Below are positions 53,040 through 59,707 of a stretch of DNA of 59,707 nt, piece after piece. The notes beneath the pieces are model-generated. The model had not been told where the DNA came from and ran no database searches. It saw only the letters and a program-made list of their open reading frames with translations. The position numbers and the translations under genes are program-made. Numbering within the stretch: position 1 is the first letter of the stretch; each line of letters begins with the position of its first letter. Source of the DNA: Porphyra umbilicalis (lineage: Eukaryota; Rhodophyta; Bangiophyceae; Bangiales; Bangiaceae); assembly GCA_002049455.2 (NCBI GenBank), contig KV919161.1, forward strand, positions 1 through 59,707, written 5' to 3'.

Positions 53040-54362
53040 GCTCTTGCCCGGCGCGAAGGGGATGGGAACTGCGTAAACATGCGTGGGCTCGCAAATCGAG
53101 GAAATCGGCAAGTCCCTGACGCCCCAGTTCCCATTTATAAATGATTGAGTCTCGCCCTCATGCATTAAGCTCGTTCCCAGCTCAGTGGCAATTTCGTCCC
53201 CGATCGTCCCAAGAAAGCACAATCGTAACTGAAGGCACGTTCGCGAAAACACACTGGTGTGGGAACTTGAAAATGACCAAACTGAATAAGATAAGTTCAC
53301 CGCACGTCGGAGCCACAACCCACTTGCTCGTCAACCCCTCCCGCCACCCCCCCCTTTCCACCCATGCCGTTCATCAAGGCAGGCCCATCACCCCCCATAC
53401 CTCGAGTGACAGCAGGCCGTCCTGCCTCCCAATACGCCCGAGCTCCCCGACCGCAAGGGCGACCGCGTCGGCGCGCAAGGGCGTCGGTGGGAACCCACGA
53501 CACCCGCCGGCGGTCCCGCGCCAGTGGCCCAACGACGGAGGGTGGCGGCGGCGGCCCCGCCGCCGCCGCCGCCGTTGCCGCCACCATGTCCACGACGCCC
53601 CCCGTCACCGCCGCCGCCGCGCCCGCCGCCGCGTCGACGGGCGCGCTGCCGACGAGGGCCATGGCAGCGTCGACCTCTGCCTCCACGCCTGCGGCGGCGG
53701 CGACGGGCCCGGGCGCGCCCGCAACGGATCCCGCACGGAGCGGACCCGCAGGGACGATGGCGACCCCGGGCGGGGGCGGCGGTGCCGACGCAGCGGCGGC
53801 AGGCGCGGCCCCAACCGACGCCGGCGCCCCCACCGCCGACCCCACCGCCGCCGCCGGCTGCGGCCCGCCGCCCCGCGCGCGGCGGGTCAACACACCCCCC
53901 CCCCCAGAGGACAGCTCGACCTCCTCCTTCCCCCCACGGGCGCCCGCTGCCCAAGCCCGCACCGGCGGCCGGCCCACACTCGCCAACCGCAAGCGGCACC
54001 CGACGGCGCGGCCGCCGCCCAGCAACGTCCCTTGCAGGCGCCGCTCCGCCCCCTCGCCGCCGCCGCCGGCCACGGGCGCACAAGGCCACGGGCGCACAAG
54101 GCCACGGGCGCACAAGGCCACGGGCGCACATTGTGGCCCCACCCCCCTGTCAGGCACCGCTGCGCGGGGGCGCCGGGATGTCCATGCCTGCTGGCTGTGC
54201 GATGCACGTACCTAATCGACATCCACAATTCGCGCCAACAACGCGTTTTTCCAGTGTCAGAGGCGACAATCCAATGAGGCCCTGTCTTAACGGCAGAGTC
54301 TCAAACGAGAATACAGAGTGCGGATTGGCCAGACACACCTTCGTCCACATGTCTGACCAATA
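53040..54362 (+). other. Region with one Ala/Pro-rich ORF of doubtful status
   Basis: A frame from the ATG at 53586 (GCCACC-ATG) to a stop at 54215 has strong start context and stays open for 209 codons, but it is almost wholly Ala/Pro/Gly/Thr with a basic end and has no motif. It may encode a disordered protein. The 53040-53585 part shows nothing. Confidence 0.3.
54070..54131 (+). repeat. 16 bp tandem repeat, 4 units
   Basis: Unit CCACGGGCGCACAAGG at 54070, 54086, 54102 and 54118. The unit is not a multiple of three. Confidence 0.95.
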
Positions 54363-57195
54363 TCCGTCTGGCACCAGTTTTTCACAACTGCCTCAGAACA
54401 TGGGATTTTCTGTTCGTTCTTCGAACGAAAAAAATATGGACGGACTCCTGAGAACCTCACAAGGAAGCACGTCGTTTCCGTTTCCAACGAAGTGCTCCCG
54501 TTCGTTGTCTAGAAAATGCGCCTAAAATAGGGCCTGTACCAGTTCTTCACACAATCAATCTCGAGTGTGCACGGCCACAGATCGGGCTGAAAAACTTACA
54601 TCAAACATGTATTTGATTGATTTCGTCTGTTGGACGCGGATCTGGAATCCGACTCGTCGAGTGTTGTCAAGCGGTTCAGACACGACATGAACATGCAGAC
54701 AAACGCCCCGCATCCCTCGCCGTCTGCCCTGTGGTCACAAAGCAGTGACCCTGACCGTTTACGATGCCCCCTTCCCATCCCCATCAAGACGAAACGAATG
54801 ACGTACGCCGCCACTCCACATGCGCCCTACACACTATGGCACGCGCCAATCACAAAACTAAATGTGCAGGCGACTCCCCACCCCAGCAGCTTCACCCGCA
54901 AGCACTCGCCAAAGAATGCGGGGATGCACACGCGGCACGCGCACTCTGGCGGCTGCCAGCCGCCGCCGCGACTTTGCAGTGGATGGCAGAACCATGCCCA
55001 AGTCACGCAATCGGCACCCAGCCTCGTGTGCTGCATCCGATGCAATCTCCGCCCACACGATGCGACGGTTGGAGGCCTCCTGCTCCACAACGCGCGCGTG
55101 CCTGGCACGTGCCACGGCTGCTCCCTTCCGCTTCTTGTCCTCGGCAGTCAGCTCTCGAGCCCGCTTCTTTGCCGCCTTGGCCTCCTTCACCGCCTCTTTT
55201 CCCGCGGCAGCGTCTGCCATCGCCGCCAGAATCTCGGGTGCGGTCAAAACCGTACCCCTCCCGGCCATCGACAGTGTGCCGTTGACGAGGATGGGTTGCG
55301 ACATATCCTTGCGGACAGTAGGGATCAACCGAGATGTCAACCTCTCGAGGTCAACGTCCGGAAGGACAGTGTCAGCGCCCTTGCACAGCTCGGAGTTCTT
55401 GATGACCAAGGGGTCGAGGGGCCACATCCCCACTTGGTGAAAGGCCGACACTAGCGCGTCCGTCGTGAGGGACTCGGAGGCGGCACGGCCAATACAGGAC
55501 ATCAAGACCGCCGTATTGAATGGCCGGCCAGCATCCCGACACGCCATAGCAATCTCGCGGACGCGGCGCCGCACTTTTGGTTGATACCGCCCGAACGCGC
55601 TTGGATTGTCGAGCGCCTGGAGGATGTGGGACATCTTTGACGGTTCTGCCACGACGTGCACGTTGGCCTTCAGGAGGGTGAGAAGGCCGGCCGGCGAAAG
55701 GTGTACCTTGGCACCGTCGAGGGAGAGGAGCTTTGCCTCATCTTTGAAGTAGGACTGCGCAAACTTGGCGAACATGGTGGCCCAGACATCAAACACGCTT
55801 TTGTCAAAACCTGGTGGGGACCGCCGCCACACAACCGCCCCGTCATTAAGGAGGGAGGAAAGCGCCGTGACGGTCTTGGTGCCGTCCTGCTTCGTCTCGG
55901 TCAGGACGGCGTGTCCTGGTACCTGGCCCTCCACCACTATGAAGTGGGGCGCCACAACGCCAGCCGCCGACACACAAAACGCCGCGGTACACGCGCCCGC
56001 ACCGGATGCAAACGGCGGCAAGATTACCTCCGGCTTGAGCATCCCGACCTCTTCGAGAATCCCTTGACGACCCGACATGGCCGACATCCGGGCGTGGACG
56101 TGTGTCTCGAGCATATTCCAAACCTGCCGGGGGGAATTATTCCACAGGTCCCGGTACAGGAGCGTCAAGAGGGCAAACCAGTTGGCGACGACGTCGGGTC
56201 TCGCGTTTCGTGCACGGCCGTCCTCCAACGTGCCGACCCGGTACCGCCGCAGCTCGGGGTGTCGCGAGAGGAAGCCCTTAACCCAGCTGCGGCCCGGCAC
56301 TAGCGTGCCACCAAACCGCTCACGGGCAGCCGCCTGCCTCTCCACCGAGAGCTCGCCCAGGTACGAGGCACACACGCGACACAGATCTTCCTGGGACAAG
56401 CCCCGCCCAATCGTCGCGTTGGTGATCAAATATCTGGCCAACAAGGCCTCCTCCTCAGCCGTAAAAAAAGGACTAGGCCCACGCCGCCTCGTCGTCCCGC
56501 CCGTGAGGACGTAGTACCCTGCACGGTTGTACGACAGGTTGAAACGGGTGGCAAAGTCTTTGACCGTCAGACCGCCGGACCGAACGACGGCTAGAGCTGC
56601 CTGCTTCCTCTCGTGGTCGTCATCAGGACAGGCCTGCGGCCCAGGGCGTGCTCCACCCGGCATTGTCGGACGGCGCAGAGGGGGGCAGGGGGAGGGGGGG
56701 GCGCCAGGATGGTTGTGGCGGGACAGAAGGAAATAGTGTTGAGTGCAGGGGGCGTGGGGACTTGCTTGAGCCTTGGCTCAAGCGGAAATCGGCCGCAGAG
56801 CAAGGTGCCACGGCGGCATGGGGGACCTTTGGTGGGACGAAGAGGGTGGCGGATCGCCTTTGTCGCGCTGAATGGGGCGTCCAGGCGATGTATTTAGGAC
56901 TAAGTTTGCCTTCAGAAGCGCGCGCTTTTCTTGCCTCGGACGGCGCCGAGAACCCCATTGGGCTTCTTTTGGCGCGCTCGTTGCACCACTGGAGAGCTCT
57001 TGAGTTGGCGCGTGCAACGGTGCGCCCCAATGTACGCGTTCATTTTTCTATTTTTTTACAAAATCTCGCAAAGAAAGAGCGAGCGTGCTTTTGGGTGCTA
57101 TCGAACTCGATTTTCGGCGTCCACACTGTGAATTTCCCACACAAGCTGCGATTGTGAAAAACTGGTACAGTTGTGAAAAACTGGTGCCAGACGAC
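54363..57195 (-). mobile_element. Complete pogo-like (Tc1/mariner superfamily) transposon
   Basis: Inverted ends of about 26 bp: CGTCTGGCACCAGTTTTTCA from 54365, and its reverse complement ending at 57193. The bases just outside are TA on both sides (54361-54362 and 57196-57197), the expected target duplication. A second inner inverted pair (CTGTACCAGT at 54533 against ACTGGTACAG at 57161) lies inside each end. The interior encodes one long transposase-like ORF on the minus strand. Length 2.83 kb. Confidence 0.85.
54858..56663 (-). CDS. Pogo/jerky-like DDE transposase with altered first catalytic residue
   Basis: 601 aa, one open frame from the ATG at 56661-56663. An HTH-psq-like DNA-binding region lies at about residues 18-55 (GGLTVKDFATRFNLSYNRAG), followed by a CENP-B-type second helix-turn-helix at about 65-165 (SWVKGFLSRHPELR). 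The DDE core is at about 180-365. The second and third catalytic Asp are D316 (LLSLDGAKVHLS) and D352 (LQALDNPSAFG), 36 positions apart as in pogo-type enzymes. The first should be in the motif N-x-DET but reads NMLET, with Leu at position 185. The C-terminal 200 residues are Lys/Arg/Ala-rich with a coiled-coil look (KEAVKEAKAAKKRARELTAE). With one of three metal ligands gone the enzyme should not cut DNA, although the frame is perfectly open. It may be recently inactivated or kept for DNA binding. Confidence 0.85.
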   Translation of the reverse strand: MPGGARPGPQACPDDDHERKQAALAVVRSGGLTVKDFATRFNLSYNRAGYYVLTGGTTRRRGPSPFFTAEEEALLARYLITNATIGRGLSQEDLCRVCASYLGELSVERQAAARERFGGTLVPGRSWVKGFLSRHPELRRYRVGTLEDGRARNARPDVVANWFALLTLLYRDLWNNSPRQVWNMLETHVHARMSAMSGRQGILEEVGMLKPEVILPPFASGAGACTAAFCVSAAGVVAPHFIVVEGQVPGHAVLTETKQDGTKTVTALSSLLNDGAVVWRRSPPGFDKSVFDVWATMFAKFAQSYFKDEAKLLSLDGAKVHLSPAGLLTLLKANVHVVAEPSKMSHILQALDNPSAFGRYQPKVRRRVREIAMACRDAGRPFNTAVLMSCIGRAASESLTTDALVSAFHQVGMWPLDPLVIKNSELCKGADTVLPDVDLERLTSRLIPTVRKDMSQPILVNGTLSMAGRGTVLTAPEILAAMADAAAGKEAVKEAKAAKKRARELTAEDKKRKGAAVARARHARVVEQEASNRRIVWAEIASDAAHEAGCRLRDLGMVLPSTAKSRRRLAAARVRVPRVHPRILWRVLAGEAAGVGSRLHI

Positions 57196-57197
57196 TA

Positions 57198-58300
57198 GGA
57201 GGCCGCGGTCGTCGCTGCGCCCGACCCGCCGACGCTGCTGCGGACGGCCCACCCGCTGCCGCCGAGGCTGCCCGACAGCCCCTTGCCGGCGGGTCATAAG
57301 CCGAGGGAGCCAAAGCTACCACTCAAACCGCCGCCACTGCCGCCGCCACCCCCACCGCCACCGCCGAGGCTCCCCGAAAAGCGACCGAGGCTGCTGCTGC
57401 CCACCACGCCCGACCCCCCCCCGCCACGCGTCCCCCCCGCCCCCACCAAGCGGCGGCGAACACGTCTCCGTCGTCACCGCCCCGGGCCACACTTGCCCTC
57501 CCTCCCCCCTCTCCGTCTTGCAAGACGGATGACGTGCGGTCCACGTCGACCAGGACCATAGCGCCCCCACACCGCCGCCGGTGCCTGGCCCCCGCCGCTC
57601 GCCGTCGCCGTCTCGCTCAGAGGGTGGCGGCGTCACCGGCGCGGCGCCCAACACGTCGCCAGCCCCGCCGCCTCCCGTCCCACACCGCCCCCACCCCCCA
57701 CCACCGAGCACCCTCCCACCCCGACCGGCTCCCCATGATCAACGTACCCACAAAAAACACGCAGCTCTTCCTCCAGCCTCTACACCCTGCAACGCCCATA
57801 CTCCTTCGGGGGCCGCCACCTCTCCGATCCAGTCGACCACGGGCAAGGGAACGGCCGCAACTGCTCGAGCTGCCACGCGATCCGCGACCACACAACCCCC
57901 CATTCGAACGTTTGAACGGAAAACGCTCTCTCAGGCCTCTGAAGCCGCCTTTTTGGCAAGTCCAAAAACCATACACCAGCGTGACCACATCCGCCCCTGT
58001 CACCCGGCCCTCACGACCCCGCAAACACCGCGCCTGCCCTCACGTACCTTTTTAACCACGATCTGCTCCCGCAGACTGTACGGTCGATGAAGACGTCGCC
58101 ACCTCGAGCAAAGTCGTACGATGGTCGGGTGGCCCTGCGCGCTTCTTTCCATAGTCAAGAGACAAGCGGGGGACGTCGCCGGTCAACGTAAGACACAAAA
58201 AGGCCCGCCCGGGACGGTTTTGGCCAAGTACTCCGACAACGTGCACTTGAAAAGGCAACTTATTTTTCAACATGCGGGTGTGTCTAGTACCCTGTACTAG
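57198..58300. other. No gene supported
   Basis: GC-rich Pro/Arg-rich frames at 57283-58090. Includes a CCGCCA-type microsatellite at about 57335-57370 and the repeat at 57701-57830. Confidence 0.45.
57701..57830 (+). repeat. ~130 bp repeat shared with 43310-43440 (inverted)
   Basis: See the partner entry. Similarity begins at CCACCGAGCACCCTCC and ends near GGGGGCCGCCACCT. Confidence 0.7.
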
Positions 58301-59596
58301 AGTCCAGGGAAATCCGCAATCGCATACGTGATGCGTCACCTTCCGCGACAGGTGTTGGTGTGAACGGGCGGAGCGTCCGAAGTTTTTTGTTCATGCTGTC
58401 GGCGAAATACAGTAGGCAGACATTATGTTTGCGGACGAGGCAGACAGACTATCGGTTGAGCAAGTCCTCACGTTTTTTTTCGAAGAACACACTGCGTGGT
58501 GGTATGAAATTCACGAGATAAAGTGAGATCTTTTCTGCCGAAAGAAATAAGGAGGAGTTAATATTCTTCGATCGAAGGCAGCTCTGAGGCGTATCTTCAG
58601 GAAAGTTCCTGGAATTGTGTGAGATAATATTGAGGATTATCTCTTGAGACGGCTCGATTCGTCCCGCGGATCGTTCTCGGAATTTGTCTGGTGCCATCCT
58701 GTGATTACCTTGGGTTTCGACGCAAGATGGTCCTGGGATCAGTTCAGGGACTGTTGTCCGGACTGTTTTCCGGACTGTTTCCACGACTGTGTTCCAGTCT
58801 GTTTACAAGATAGATTTGCGGCGTATCTTGGGGTATGGTCTCCGGACCGAACCCCAAGTGAAACCATAGGCACTTTCAAAACACTGGTCCAGGGTTTTAT
58901 CAGAATCCCATTTAGGCGACGTACTCGGAGCAAGAGCACAAGCAACGCATCATTCCTTTTTCGAGAACTGCGCAAGAGCCTGAACCAGGGACGATTGCGA
59001 CGTCAGACGGTGAGACCATCTCCAAAATAGACAAAGGACTAGCTCTGTGTAAGATGCGAGACACATGCATAGCGATGATTCTGGGAACGTGCGACAGAAT
59101 ATTGCGGCAAATAAAGCCAGGTATGTCCTCCAAGAAGGTCTTCAATATGGAGGACCACATTATTCCCATGATGGTTCCATGGACCGGCTGAAAAGCTGCT
59201 TTTGATTTTCTTCTTGCGACGACGCGCGCAACTAGTCCCAAGGACATGTTTTAAGACGATTCCGTAGGTGGGTACGCTGTTTATCTGTCAGATTTACCGA
59301 CAGGAGGTCCCTCAGTTTTTCTCGTGGACGGGATGTAAGAAAACATATTGGAGAAAACTGCGGAAAATATATGGAAAAACGACAGGATCCAGCAAATAAA
59401 TGACAATAATAAAAAGGCAAATGGACGGTCAAACACAACAGGAACGACAAAGAAAACGTGCGAGACCACCAGTATATGAAGAACGTATTCAGGACGGTAT
59501 GCACGTCATGCGCACCGGCGTCAGCATCGAGTCGTGGGCCTTGACAGCACGGTAGACGACAAGGGGTTGACTGCAAGTAGCAGCGGTACGAGCCTC
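58301..59596. other. No gene recognised
   Basis: Moderate to AT-richer sequence, including GGACTGTT-type words repeated at 58740-58800 (GGACTGTTGTCCGGACTGTT). No family features on either strand. Confidence 0.4.
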
Positions 59597-59707
59597 CTAG
59601 TCTGGTTCTTCATCGGAGAGATTGACATCGCCAGCCTTGAGGTCCTGCAACTCATCCCGGATGCACCGGACGACGCCGTTGCGAGCCTCGGTACTCTCCG
59701 GGCGCAA
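59597..59707 (-). CDS. C-terminus of a paralogue of the 27 kb hypothetical gene (partial)
   Basis: The minus strand from the window edge reads LRPESTEARNGVVRCIRDEL then ends NLSDEEPD with stop TAG at 59597-59599. The gene at 26966 ends LRPESAEARKAIVQSMHDEL then DLSDEEAD. The two are colinear without gaps over 36 residues. The differences are mostly conservative (A/T, K/R-like, I/V, M/I), consistent with a real protein family. The remainder of the gene lies outside the window. Confidence 0.75.
   Translation of the reverse strand: MRPESTEARNGVVRCIRDELQDLKAGDVNLSDEEPD

Noticed and set aside
53586..54215. Ala/Pro-rich ORF with perfect Kozak context as a confident gene
   Set aside because: Only low-complexity sequence and it contains the 16 bp tandem repeat; kept as doubtful only.

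Overview
The window looks like nuclear DNA of a GC-rich eukaryotic alga. A Bangiophyte red alga of the Porphyra/Pyropia kind is my inference. It rests on a plastid-type IspH with a transit-peptide-like leader, Ala/Gly/Pro-rich genes with very high GC, long G or C runs, Kozak-like GCCACC-ATG starts, at least one credible spliceosomal intron, a Hedgehog-type Hint protein, and many decayed transposons. There is no bacterial operon layout, rRNA, CRISPR array or tRNA that I can support.

Layout. 0-3.1 kb holds transposon debris: a decayed minus-strand ORF, a nested insertion, the first of three ~0.63 kb dispersed repeats and a short hairpin. 3.4-11.3 kb is a gene-rich GC island: a frame-broken RNase P/MRP RPP38/POP3-like gene, intact ispH, a Hint-domain gene and a Ser-rich coiled-coil candidate. 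11.6-16.7 kb is repeats, including a 1.16 kb foldback element and perfect palindromes. 16.8-17.2 kb encodes a small secreted Cys-rich protein. 18.7-20.1 kb has two non-autonomous elements. 21.6-23.0 kb is a frame-broken helical protein gene, followed by a dead hAT transposase at 23.3-25.3 kb. 27-30.5 kb has an unknown gene and a ~160 bp tandem array. 31-37.2 kb contains two decayed genes, one resembling Ulp1/C48 peptidases and one with a JmjC domain. 38-41 kb is a decayed tnp2-like transposon gene, followed by a well-delimited hAT-type MITE (41.55-42.27 kb). 42.5-45.4 kb has another dispersed repeat and an unknown frame-broken gene.

45.8-48.6 kb carries the most interesting intact gene: a two-exon PB1-like + P-loop NTPase protein with a nuclease-like C-terminus, resembling Crinkler/RHS-type effectors. 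49.2-53.0 kb (minus strand) is a run of partial RNA-metabolism domains (Trf4-type poly(A) polymerase, CCR4-type EEP nuclease end, RNase HII start) and a damaged SAM methyltransferase. 54.36-57.2 kb is a complete pogo-like transposon with inverted repeats and TA target duplications; its long intact ORF has lost the first catalytic Asp. The window ends inside a paralogue of the unknown gene at 27 kb.

A recurring theme is reading frames that break at G or C runs of 7 or more. Many of the frame-broken genes may be intact in the organism and broken only by homopolymer errors in the assembly; others carry nonsense or non-homopolymer changes and look like real pseudogenes.
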